Below, piece by piece: positions 24,409 through 32,384 of a stretch of 64,000 bases of DNA. The stretch covers positions 58,426 to 122,425 of the forward strand of contig JAHDWJ010000010.1 in the NCBI GenBank assembly GCA_023384415.1, read 5' to 3'. This stretch comes from Anaerolineae bacterium (GTDB lineage: Bacteria > Chloroflexota > Anaerolineae > Promineifilales > Promineifilaceae). Each line of letters begins with the position of its first letter. Position 1 is the first letter of the stretch. Both the position numbers and the translations under genes were made by a program. The notes under the pieces are model-generated. The model was given only the letters and a program-made list of their open reading frames with translations. It was not told the DNA's origin and did not search any database.

Positions 24409-25944
24409 TTACTTCTCTAATTTATAAATCGCCATGTTATTAAACCCTTGTTCTACTGTCCAGGAGTAGTTTGTAATATAGAGAGGCTGCTGCCCAGCGG
24501 TGAGGGCGGGGTAAGGCCAGCCAGGGGCCGTGACTAGATAAGCCGCTTCACTTTGGCGAACATAATCGGCCAGGGCTTCCGGCTTGCTCAGGTAAGGGAC
24601 GACTTCCGGGGAGATGAGGCCGGCCAGGTCGAGAATGGGGCGAGGAGCGAAGTAGCCAATGGCCCCGATGTCGTGGGCGGCGATGAGATCATGGGGCTGG
24701 CTGTTTTGTTGTAACCAATGAGCGATTTGTACCATTTCCCCTTCGATGAAGGCTACATCTTCCTGATAAGCTACCCCCCCCAGGATGAGGAAGATGAGGA
24801 GCATGAGGATGAATATGAGGACGATGGCCTGACGGATGAGGCGGCTGGTTTGTTGTAGGGGGGCGGCTTGTAAAATGAGATGCCATCCGGCCAGCCCGTA
24901 AATAATCCAGACGGGCAAGGCGGGCCATAGGTAGCGGCCGCGTTGGTAGGTTACTGGCAGGCGCAGGGCATACAACAGCACGTGGCCGGCCGCCCAAAGC
25001 AGGGGTAAGGTATAGAGCAGTCGCCGCTGCCGCCAATCGGAGCGAATCCCTTTCCAGGTGATGGTGATCAGACCGGGCAGCAGGAGCAGGTGTGCCCCAC
25101 TGATGCCTCGCCAGCCCGTTTCTGGCCCCCCCAGGCTGAAAAAGAGGAGTTGGAAAAACCGTTGGGGCAGGGGGACGGTTAAAAGTTCCGCATATTCAGC
25201 CTGTTTAGCGTAAAAAGTGTTGGGCCAAAGGGTGCCGGCGGAAGCCATGTTGAAAGCGAAATAGGGAACGACAGTCAGGGCAGCCATGGCCGCCCAAACG
25301 AGTAAAACGCGCAGTCGCTCTCCCCCTGGCTGCGGCCGCAAGGCTATCCCTATCACCAACAGCAGCAGCAGTAAAACCCCATCAGGCCGGGTGAGGATGA
25401 GCAGCCCAGAGAACAAGCCTAACCAGAGGGGAGTTTGGGGGTTGGGTATGGGATCCCGCCGCCAGTGGCCGTAGGAAGCGGCTAAGTTCAGGCAGAGGGC
25501 GGTAAATAAGGGGGTTTCCATGCCGGATGCGGCCGCGTATAGTAACTGCCAGGTGAGTGCCAAAACCACCCCGACGACCCAACTCAGGGTGGCTCGCTCA
25601 GGCCACAACATCTCCCACAGCCGCATTCCGCCAACTGCCAACAAAAAAAGGGCTGCCCCCCCCAGTAAATAAGCCCAAAGCAGATACGGTAAGCGCAAGG
25701 CATACCCAATGGCTAATAAAATGGTCCAAAGGGGGGAAGTTGAACCAGCACTGACCACTCCAGGAACATATTCCCACTGACCTGTTTGCCACAGGTTCCG
25801 GGCATACGTCTGGTGAATCCAGGCATCATCCAGGGGGAATCCCAATGATCCGCTCAGGCTGGACAGGGTAAGGTAAATGCCTAGCCCCAGGCTGGCAGCG
25901 ATAAGGATACGATTTAGCGGCCGCGTTATATCTCCTTGACTCAT
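24409..25944 (-). CDS. Polytopic GT-C-like membrane glycosyltransferase
   Basis: A 511-residue membrane protein with about 11 hydrophobic segments. The first extracytoplasmic loop contains FPLDDAWIHQTYARN with Asp39 and Asp40, the acidic pair that GT-C enzymes use to hold the lipid-phosphate sugar donor; GMETPLFTALCL in the third loop is also typical. The C-terminal part (AHDIGAIGYFAPRPILDLAG) is a soluble domain. It probably transfers a sugar from a polyprenyl-phosphate donor outside the membrane. The start is ATG with AAGGAGATAT upstream. The family call is firm; donor and acceptor are unknown. Confidence 0.82.
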   Translation of the reverse strand: MSQGDITRPLNRILIAASLGLGIYLTLSSLSGSLGFPLDDAWIHQTYARNLWQTGQWEYVPGVVSAGSTSPLWTILLAIGYALRLPYLLWAYLLGGAALFLLAVGGMRLWEMLWPERATLSWVVGVVLALTWQLLYAAASGMETPLFTALCLNLAASYGHWRRDPIPNPQTPLWLGLFSGLLILTRPDGVLLLLLLVIGIALRPQPGGERLRVLLVWAAMAALTVVPYFAFNMASAGTLWPNTFYAKQAEYAELLTVPLPQRFFQLLFFSLGGPETGWRGISGAHLLLLPGLITITWKGIRSDWRQRRLLYTLPLLWAAGHVLLYALRLPVTYQRGRYLWPALPVWIIYGLAGWHLILQAAPLQQTSRLIRQAIVLIFILMLLIFLILGGVAYQEDVAFIEGEMVQIAHWLQQNSQPHDLIAAHDIGAIGYFAPRPILDLAGLISPEVVPYLSKPEALADYVRQSEAAYLVTAPGWPYPALTAGQQPLYITNYSWTVEQGFNNMAIYKLEK

Positions 25945-26017
25945 ACCGGTTACTCCGTTTTTTGGGCTATAGTACCTTACGCATTAGCTTGTGGTACAGA
26001 AAACAAGAACTGATCCC

Positions 26018-26112
26018 CAGATGACACAGATTGTCACAGATGGCTTAAAGGTCTGTGTTCAGGTGTGACATTTGTGGATAAATCTTTTCTGGCTTGCCCC
26101 GGTCAGGTTTTA
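26018..26112. repeat. Dispersed GACACAGATT/TGTGGATAAATC repeat, short copy
   Basis: Starts GATGACACAGATTGTCACAG and ends ATTTGTGGATAAATCTTTTC. It matches both ends of the longer copy at 15125-15325 without the middle segment. It lies between two minus-strand glycosyltransferase-like genes. Confidence 0.65.
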
Positions 26113-26148
26113 ACTGAAAGAAGAGAGGTTGACGATGCCGCTAAGGTA

Positions 26149-27696
26149 CTAATCCTGGCGAATCTGGTATATCTGGATTGTTTCCATTGTACCAATCAAG
26201 TCAAGATCAGGATGCAGGGCGGGGTTTTGGTACAATACGGCCAGGGGACGGGGATGGTTTTCATCCAGGATGAGGTAGGTGATGTGGTACCGAGCGGCCG
26301 CAGCCAGCATGGTCTCTATCGGTTCATTAGGAATACTATACGCAGGGTAGCCGGTGTGATAATAGAAGCCGGGGGCATTGCCCACCATCACGGCGACCCC
26401 ATCAGGTAATAACGGAGCGATTTCTGGGTAAAGCTGCGCGGCCGCGTCCACCGATCCCCGTGTCAGCCCCAATGCCAGGCTCATTACCAGGGCCACGCCA
26501 ATAAACAGGCCAGTAAACAGCCGTTTGGCCCGTTCTGGCTGCCAATGGGGCAGCCGTTGGGCCAGCCATTCTACCCCCCAGCCGATGCCCACCGGCACCA
26601 ACGCCATAAACCAGGGCCACAAGGCGGCCGCGGAGTGGAACAGCCCCCCTCGTTCTCCAGGGAAGGTGAATACCAGGCTCATAGCGGCATAAAGAAAGAG
26701 GGTGTAAAGCAGCAGCGGCCGCAGCCAGCCCTGTTTCCCCTCGCGCCAACGCACCCACCCCCCCAGCAAAACAAATGGGGTCAGAAAAATTAACCCATTG
26801 ACAGTGATAAACGTCTGGAGCCCCTGCCACATCCCCATTAGCTTCGAGCGGACAATATTGCTTATCCCCCAGGCCAGATAATGGTTCAGGTCAAAGGTGC
26901 GCCCATAAGCGAACAGATCATCATAATCAGTCAAGAAAATCGTTTGCGTGCCGGTGGTGGGTAAGATCCCCCCGCTGACGCGCAAATTGTGGCTGAACCA
27001 GGGAGACATGAGGAGCAGATACCCCAGGATGATGAGGAAGTTAGTTTTGAGTTTCGAGGTGCTAGTTTCGAGTTTGGGGGTGAGGGTGATAAGGATGGCT
27101 ATACCGAGCAGTAGCACGCCATCGGCGCGGGTGAGGTGGGCCAGGGCAGCAAAGAGGCCGATGAGGAGTGAGTGCTGAGGAGTGAGGCGTGAGGACTGCT
27201 CACTGCCCCCTGCCAACTGTCCCATCAGGAGCAGGCAAACAGCCCCGGCCCAGGCGAACGGGGCGAAGGTTTCGGGTTGGTTCCAGTTGGGTAGGAAGAA
27301 GCCGCCGCTAAGGGTGAAGAGTGCGGCCGCGATGTTTTGCCACCGTTCCCCCCCTAGCTTATGGCTGATATGGTAACTGAGCAGAGGGAGCAGCCCGGTG
27401 AGAAGCCAGAATGGGAGCTGCATCCCCCGGAAAGAAGGGAGAACCAGGTAGCCAGCGGCCGCGAGTAGAGATGACAATGGCATCCAATAACTGTGGCTCG
27501 GGGCCGGCACCCCCTGGGGATCATCCAGGTATTGCCAGATCACCATCTCCGTCCAGCCATGCCCCTCAGCCAACCGTTGGCCGTTGCTGGCGTAATAATA
27601 AGCATCCATATAGGCTGGCTGCGGCCGCAGCAGCAGCCATATCCCCTGGAACAGCAGCCCCACAATGGCCAGCCACAAATAATCTTTATACTTCAT
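26149..27696 (-). CDS. Polytopic GT-C-like membrane protein
   Basis: A 515-residue protein with about 11 membrane segments, opening KYKDYLWLAIVGLLFQGIWL. The first outer loop contains PAYMDAYYYASNGQRLAEGH, where an acidic residue after the first helix fits GT-C enzymes. The C-terminal 80 residues are soluble and include LLPDGVAVMVGNAPGFYYHT. Two degenerate short-repeat tracts are translated here: 27163-27205 (SEQSSRLTPQHS) and 27041-27080 (KLETSTSKLKTN), both in hydrophilic loops. It probably transfers a sugar from a lipid carrier. Confidence 0.8.
   Translation of the reverse strand: MKYKDYLWLAIVGLLFQGIWLLLRPQPAYMDAYYYASNGQRLAEGHGWTEMVIWQYLDDPQGVPAPSHSYWMPLSSLLAAAGYLVLPSFRGMQLPFWLLTGLLPLLSYHISHKLGGERWQNIAAALFTLSGGFFLPNWNQPETFAPFAWAGAVCLLLMGQLAGGSEQSSRLTPQHSLLIGLFAALAHLTRADGVLLLGIAILITLTPKLETSTSKLKTNFLIILGYLLLMSPWFSHNLRVSGGILPTTGTQTIFLTDYDDLFAYGRTFDLNHYLAWGISNIVRSKLMGMWQGLQTFITVNGLIFLTPFVLLGGWVRWREGKQGWLRPLLLYTLFLYAAMSLVFTFPGERGGLFHSAAALWPWFMALVPVGIGWGVEWLAQRLPHWQPERAKRLFTGLFIGVALVMSLALGLTRGSVDAAAQLYPEIAPLLPDGVAVMVGNAPGFYYHTGYPAYSIPNEPIETMLAAAARYHITYLILDENHPRPLAVLYQNPALHPDLDLIGTMETIQIYQIRQD
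27041..27080. repeat. TTTCGAGT-type low-complexity tract inside a coding region
   Basis: Degenerate units of AGTTTCGAG/AGTTTTGAG within the GT-C-like gene, giving a hydrophilic loop. Similar tracts occur at 33741 and 55846. Confidence 0.6.
27163..27205. repeat. GAGTGAGG-type tract inside a coding region
   Basis: Units such as GAGGAGTGAG and GAGGCGTGAG, then GACTGCTCACTG. Translated in the minus frame as SEQSSRLTPQHS, a loop between two membrane helices. Confidence 0.6.
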
Positions 27697-27719
27697 TCTG
27701 TTCTTATAGAATTGACAAA

Positions 27720-27790
27720 AGGGTGTGTTTCATTTAATCCTGCTCATTCGTGTTCTTAACCAACCGCCCCAACTCAGTTAAAACACACCC
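27720..27790. repeat. MITE-like element, copy 2 (inverted, short)
   Basis: Begins GGGTGTGTTTCATTTAATCC and ends AACTCAGTTAAAACACACCC. Its complement matches 16599-16655 over about 56 bases with few changes. TTGACAAA flanks both ends, as in copy 1. The internal hairpin part of copy 1 is missing. Confidence 0.65.
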
Positions 27791-27792
27791 AT

Positions 27793-27817
27793 TGACAAAT
27801 CTTCAAGATCTGTCAAT
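27793..27817. repeat. TTGACAAATCTT palindrome
   Basis: TTGACAAATCTTCAAGATC then TGTCAA: arms TTGACA-ATCTT and AAGAT-TGTCAA with one mismatch. It is next to the MITE-like copy and just after the stop of a minus-strand gene, so it may also act as a terminator. Confidence 0.55.
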
Positions 27818-27823
27818 TCTGTT

Positions 27824-29290
27824 TTAGTTCCGGGTAAAAATCTGAATTAAATCATCTTCGTATACCTTGTCCCAGGCGGGGCTGGTGGTGAGGACGGTGG
27901 TCAGGGTGGTGCCCCGACGCATGAGGACTACTTCCACATCCCATTCATCCAGCGGCTCTTGCCATTCTGGCCCGGCCAGGTAGGTTTTCAGGTAATAAAA
28001 GAGAAACTCATCCCCATACAGATCGGCTCGCCCATCTACAAAAACGGGGATACCCCGCCAGATGAGGTACCCCCCATAGGTGTAATCGTTAAAAATTACT
28101 TTGTCGGCCAGCCCGGTCTCTTGCAGGTAATCTACGGCGGCGATAGGGAATTGATTTTCAATGTCGGGCTGGAGTTTGTTTAGCTGGCGGCCGACCCAGA
28201 TAGCGGCAATGAGGAGGGCGGTAAGTAGGATGAAACCGTTAAGCCACCGCAATAACCGGCTCAGCGAAGGGTCTGGAGCGGTACCGGCCAGGATACGGTA
28301 GAGAGGGTGGCCGGTGAATGCGCTGAGCAGGTGACGGCTGATGATGGGCGCGGCCGCAACTGCAAATAGGGGAATATTGCGAGCCGAAATTAAGCCCGCG
28401 GCCGCGCCCCCGGCAAACAGCAGCATCTCTGCCAGGTGGGGTTTGTGGCTGCTCCATGTCCAGGCCAACACCCCCACGCCGATCATGATGGCGAAGATGC
28501 GAAAATCCCACAGGTGAAAGTTTGGTGACTGCCATTCGTTAATATACCGCTGCATGGCCGGGCTGCCTAATGTCTCAAATGGGTAAATCCAGATATGGAC
28601 GCCATTGGGGTTGAGCGCGGCCGCAAGCAAACTCCCCACCGTCACCAATCCTAACTGACCAATTGGCCGCCACTCAGTCAGCCCCTCTGTAAATGGGGTG
28701 AGCGGCCATAATTTGCGGATCACCATCTGCCCCGCCTCGCCAACGGTGTACACCCCCAGCACCACTACGCCTACCAGGTAGCCACTGTGAAAATTAGCCC
28801 ATAAGGTTGTCAGGGGAATGAGCCAGAGCAATCCTCGTATTGTAAGCGACCCGGCCCGGTAACGTTCGATGAAGTAGAGGAACAAGGCCAGGAAAAGAAT
28901 GTTGAACATTTGCGGCCGCGTGCCCCAGGTAACTGAGGCGGTGAGGGCGGCCAGCAAGGCGATCAGGGTAGCCAGATATGGCTTGCCCACATTGGTGCGG
29001 CTTACCAGCCAGAACGTTCCTGTAATCAGCCCGGCAAAAGCCAGACTTAACCCTTTCAACCCTCCGAGCCGGTACACCCCCCACATAAAAACATCGGCGA
29101 GCCATTCATGGGCCACCCAGGGTTCACCAAATTTAGTCAAGGAAAATGGGTCTGTTTTGGGGAATCCCTCTTCGATAATCCACTGCCCGGTTCGCAAATG
29201 CCACCACATATCTGGGTCGGCCACACCACGCATGGCGAAGGCGAGCAACATAACGGCAAAAAGAGAAGAAAATAAATATCTGATTGACAT
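27824..29290 (-). CDS. Polytopic membrane protein of glycosyltransferase-like type
   Basis: A 488-residue membrane protein with about 10 hydrophobic helices. The N-terminal outer loop reads VADPDMWWHLRTGQWIIEEG, with the Asp-Pro-Asp and Trp-rich pattern found in a common but uncharacterised class of bacterial membrane proteins related to GT-C enzymes. Near the C-terminus, FVDGRADLYGDEFLFYYLKT is conserved in the same class. It lies directly before the GT-C-like gene at 26149 in the minus-strand cluster, so a role in surface glycan assembly is inferred from context. The reaction is unknown. Confidence 0.78.
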   Translation of the reverse strand: MSIRYLFSSLFAVMLLAFAMRGVADPDMWWHLRTGQWIIEEGFPKTDPFSLTKFGEPWVAHEWLADVFMWGVYRLGGLKGLSLAFAGLITGTFWLVSRTNVGKPYLATLIALLAALTASVTWGTRPQMFNILFLALFLYFIERYRAGSLTIRGLLWLIPLTTLWANFHSGYLVGVVVLGVYTVGEAGQMVIRKLWPLTPFTEGLTEWRPIGQLGLVTVGSLLAAALNPNGVHIWIYPFETLGSPAMQRYINEWQSPNFHLWDFRIFAIMIGVGVLAWTWSSHKPHLAEMLLFAGGAAAGLISARNIPLFAVAAAPIISRHLLSAFTGHPLYRILAGTAPDPSLSRLLRWLNGFILLTALLIAAIWVGRQLNKLQPDIENQFPIAAVDYLQETGLADKVIFNDYTYGGYLIWRGIPVFVDGRADLYGDEFLFYYLKTYLAGPEWQEPLDEWDVEVVLMRRGTTLTTVLTTSPAWDKVYEDDLIQIFTRN

Positions 29291-29300
29291 AATATCCTAT

Positions 29301-30218
29301 TTAGGCGGACTCGCGTCGGGCATAAACGGTGAACAAGTCGCCAAAATTTAAGGGGATAGGGATAGCTTCTAACTTTAGGCCATAAACCAACCGTCGTACC
29401 AGACGCCCCCAAAACGGGGTCAGTGCTTCCACCCGTGAGGCCACATAGCCCAGACGTAAATAACGGCCTTGTGCTCCTGACCAGATAACCCGGTAGCCAA
29501 TTTGCTCTAACATGAGGCGCATTGTTTTTTGGCTGAAATAATGGATGTGCATATCCATCAGCCAGGGCCAGCGCGGCCCCATCAGGCGAGCCATCCAACT
29601 GTCCAGGTCCATGGTGTGAACCACCAGCAGCCCGCCCGGTTTGAGCAGATGATACGCTTTTTGCATCTCGCCTTTGGGGTCATCTACATGTTCAATGACA
29701 TCCCACATGGTGATGACATCGAAAAGCTCACCTCGGAGTTCCGGGCTGTCTAGAGTGCCCTGAATGATGGGCAGACCCCGGGCTTGGGCGGCGTTGGCGG
29801 CCCAGGTGGATGGTTCTAACCCTACGGCGTCCCAGCTCCGCTGCCGGGCAACTTCGACAAAGACGCCGATGTAGGCCCCAACATCAAGGATGCGGCCGCG
29901 TCTTTCTTTCCCCCACGTCTTTTCCACTGCCTGCAAATGTTTCTGGAAGGTTAGCTCCCGCCCCTGCCGCTCCTTTTCATAAATTTCATCTTCCACAGAG
30001 GTATATGCCTGGAGCAGGGCCTCTGAGGGCCAGCGGGGGTTGGCATAAACGTAGCCACAATGGTTGCACTGCACAATTTGGGCATGGGAGCCATAACCGG
30101 AGTTGGTACAGCGGAACGCATCTACACTGAGTTGGTTCGGGTTGTTCATGGTAGCCGGAAAACGAATATGGTAATCGTCGCGGCCGCACAAATTACAGGC
30201 AATATTGATCATATGCAT
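29301..30218 (-). CDS. SAM methyltransferase with N-terminal Cys cluster
   Basis: A 305-residue protein. Residues 5-60 contain two CxxC pairs (Cys8/Cys11 and Cys51/Cys54) like the zinc knuckle of sugar C-methyltransferases. The methyltransferase domain begins at RGRILDVGAYIGVFVEVARQ and has the motif MWDVIEHVDDP and LLKPGGLLVVHTMD. Known relatives methylate deoxysugars or glycan ends. With a 10-base gap to the next gene and a phosphomannose synthase upstream, it probably modifies a surface glycan. Confidence 0.86.
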   Translation of the reverse strand: MHMINIACNLCGRDDYHIRFPATMNNPNQLSVDAFRCTNSGYGSHAQIVQCNHCGYVYANPRWPSEALLQAYTSVEDEIYEKERQGRELTFQKHLQAVEKTWGKERRGRILDVGAYIGVFVEVARQRSWDAVGLEPSTWAANAAQARGLPIIQGTLDSPELRGELFDVITMWDVIEHVDDPKGEMQKAYHLLKPGGLLVVHTMDLDSWMARLMGPRWPWLMDMHIHYFSQKTMRLMLEQIGYRVIWSGAQGRYLRLGYVASRVEALTPFWGRLVRRLVYGLKLEAIPIPLNFGDLFTVYARRESA

Positions 30219-30277
30219 TGAAAAAACCTGGTTGTTTTACCAGCCAACAAATGGGGCAAAAGAACCCGGTTTATAGT

Positions 30278-31039
30278 TCATGGGTTAGAAACAGGAATCG
30301 CGGCCTGCCGGGGTTCTCGCCGTCGCAGCCGGCGAAAAAACAGGCGTAAAATGGTGTACTGTGCTTTATAAATCTCTTGCCGAGAAATTTTTGTCTTTCC
30401 CTTGCGCCGATCTTCAAAAATAATCGGCACCTCGCCAATTTGCCAGCCACGCCGCTGACACAAGAATAACATTTCGACTAAAAATGAGTAGCCGCTGGAG
30501 AAAATTTTGTCCAGCGGGATAGATGTCAACACTTCTCGCCGATAGAGGCGAAAACCGGCTGTCGTGTCCCGGGCTTTTAAGCCTAGCAGCAATTTGGCGG
30601 TCATATTAGCGATGCGGCTCAGCATCACCCGCTTCCAGGTGCAGTTTAGCGAGCCACCCCCCTGAACATAGCGGGAGCCGATGACCAGATGTTTGCTTTG
30701 GCTTAAATCAATCATGGCGGGGATAAAGCGGGGGTTGTGGGAAAAGTCCGCATCCATCGTCATAACCCGGCTGGCATCCAACTCGCTCAGGGCTTTCTTA
30801 AACCCGGCAATATAAGCCGTGCCCAGACCCAATTTGCCTGGCCGATGGATGACATGGACCCGCCCCGGATGTTCCGCGGCCATCTCATCTACCAGTTTCC
30901 CGGTACCATCTGGTGAATTATCATCCACCACCAGCACCTGTAATTCAACGGGCAGGGCGAGCAGTTGGGTGAGCAAATCACGAATATTGTCGGCTTCGTT
31001 ATAAGTTGGCACAATCACCACGGTGGGGGAAAGCGGCAT
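30278..31039 (-). CDS. Polyprenyl-phosphate mannose (dolichol-phosphate mannose) synthase, GT2
   Basis: A 253-residue single-domain GT2 enzyme of the DPM1 type. Motifs: VIVPTYNEADNI, VVDDNSPDGTG (38-46), RPGKLGLGTAYIAGFKKA, and the DADFSH metal motif at 96-101. Also QEIYKAQYTILRLFFRR near the end, without the extra membrane helices of some relatives. It transfers mannose (or glucose) from a GDP/UDP sugar to polyprenyl phosphate at the inner membrane face. The product is the usual donor for GT-C enzymes, several of which lie in this window. GGAGAATAA precedes the ATG. Confidence 0.9.
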   Translation of the reverse strand: MPLSPTVVIVPTYNEADNIRDLLTQLLALPVELQVLVVDDNSPDGTGKLVDEMAAEHPGRVHVIHRPGKLGLGTAYIAGFKKALSELDASRVMTMDADFSHNPRFIPAMIDLSQSKHLVIGSRYVQGGGSLNCTWKRVMLSRIANMTAKLLLGLKARDTTAGFRLYRREVLTSIPLDKIFSSGYSFLVEMLFLCQRRGWQIGEVPIIFEDRRKGKTKISRQEIYKAQYTILRLFFRRLRRREPRQAAIPVSNP

Positions 31040-31160
31040 AATTTATTCTCCTTCGCAGGGGAAATTGTAACGGGGTCAGCAAAGTGGAGCAAAAGTTGAA
31101 AACTTTTTCGATTATGGGTAATCTGTACGGCTGGTAGATTAAAGGATAAAAGGGGATATT

Positions 31161-31940
31161 TTGATTAAGATTAAGACCAGGAATGAGATAGCGGCTCTGC
31201 GAGAAGCGAACCGTCTTGTAGCAGAGATTTTTGCCCAGTTTGAGACGGCTGTTCAGCCAGGGGTAACGTTGATTGATTTAGATCGGCTGGCTGCGGAAAT
31301 TATTAAACGGAAAGGAGCGCAGCCGCTGTATAAAGGATACCGGGGCAATCCACCTACCCACCCACCGTTTCCCGGGGTTATTACTGCTTCCGTGAACCAT
31401 GAGATTTGTCATGGTCCGCCTAATCGGCCTATTCGCCTGACGCAGGGGGATATTGTCAAAATTGATATTGGCTTGCGTTATAAAGGGTGGTGTGGCGATG
31501 CCTGTTATACTTACCCGGTGGGAGGGATGGAAGCGATTCGGCCAGAGGTGAAGCAGCTGTTGCAGGTGACTCAGGAATGTTTGGCACAGGGGATCGCGGC
31601 CGCGAAACCTGGACGCACGGTAGGGGATGTGGGCGCGGTGATCCAATTTGTGGCCGAGAGCCAGGGATTCAGCGTGGTGAAAGAGTGGGGAGGGCACGGT
31701 ATCGGCCAGGATTTGCATGAAGAGCCATCTGTGCCCCATGTGGGGCCGGCTGGAGCTGGGCCTAAAATTCGCCCTGGTATGGTTTTTACGGTGGAGCCAA
31801 TGGTCAATATCGGCAAGGCGGGGTGCAAGATGTTGAAAGATGGCTGGACGGTGGTAACGAAGGATGGCTCCTGGTCGGCCCAGTATGAGCATACCATTGC
31901 CATCACGCCCACCGGACCGGAAATTTTATCGGTATTGTGA
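31161..31940 (+). CDS. map: Type I methionine aminopeptidase
   Basis: A 259-residue cytosolic metalloprotease that removes N-terminal methionine. The pita-bread fold residues are visible: GDIVKIDIGLRYKGWCGDAC with the two metal aspartates, the EWGGHGIGQDLHEEP histidine motif, TVEPM glutamate and the final QYEHT glutamate. Length is normal. The start is TTG at 31161, set by AGGGGAT about 6 bases upstream; no ATG fits. It is divergent from the phosphomannose synthase. The next gene, hisE, follows 88 bases later. Confidence 0.93.
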   Translation: MIKIKTRNEIAALREANRLVAEIFAQFETAVQPGVTLIDLDRLAAEIIKRKGAQPLYKGYRGNPPTHPPFPGVITASVNHEICHGPPNRPIRLTQGDIVKIDIGLRYKGWCGDACYTYPVGGMEAIRPEVKQLLQVTQECLAQGIAAAKPGRTVGDVGAVIQFVAESQGFSVVKEWGGHGIGQDLHEEPSVPHVGPAGAGPKIRPGMVFTVEPMVNIGKAGCKMLKDGWTVVTKDGSWSAQYEHTIAITPTGPEILSVL

Positions 31941-32028
31941 AGACGGCTGGTGAGGACGGATGATAGATGAGTGGGGGCAAGGGGGTTGGGCTTTTGTCTT
32001 CTGCCCTCTACCTTCTTATGAGGTATCA

Positions 32029-32352
32029 ATGAGCGATTTTTTGCAAGAATTGATGGTTGTTTTGCGTGACCGCAAAGAGAACCCATCGCCTGATTCTTAT
32101 ACTAGCCAATTGTTGGCTAAGGGTGTGGATGAGATAGTGAAGAAGGTGGGGGAAGAGGCGATTGAAATTATTGTGGCGGCTAAAGGTCAGGGTGAAGAGC
32201 GTCTCATTGAGGAAATCGCTGATCTCGTTTTTAATCTGTCGGTATTGTTAGTGCAGTTTGATTTGAGTTGGGATGAGGTCGTGGCCGCGCTGGCCCGGCG
32301 GCGACCGTCATCAGTTAGCAGTGAACAGTTAGCAGTGAGCGGTGAGCGGTGA
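32029..32352 (+). CDS. hisE: Phosphoribosyl-ATP pyrophosphohydrolase
   Basis: A 107-residue protein matching HisE, the MazG-like enzyme of the second step of histidine synthesis. Features: DSYTSQLLAKGVDEIVKKVG, the EEAIEIIVAAK metal helix and EEIADLVFNLSVLL. It stands alone without other his genes. The last 14 residues (SSVSSEQLAVSGER) are encoded by a degenerate GCAGTGAGC/AGTTAGCAGT tract and are not family-like, so the natural end was near residue 93. The ATG at 32029 has only a weak ribosome site. Confidence 0.9.
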   Translation: MSDFLQELMVVLRDRKENPSPDSYTSQLLAKGVDEIVKKVGEEAIEIIVAAKGQGEERLIEEIADLVFNLSVLLVQFDLSWDEVVAALARRRPSSVSSEQLAVSGER

Positions 32353-32374
32353 GCTGGTGATACTGCTCACTGCT
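32311..32374. repeat. AGTTAGCAGTGA tract at the end of hisE
   Basis: Units AGTTAGCAGTGA, ACAGTTAGCAGTGA and GCGGTGA, ending with ACTGCTCACTGCTTAC. It runs over the hisE stop codon. The same type is at 51630-51702. Confidence 0.65.
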
Positions 32375-32384
32375 TACTTTCCAT

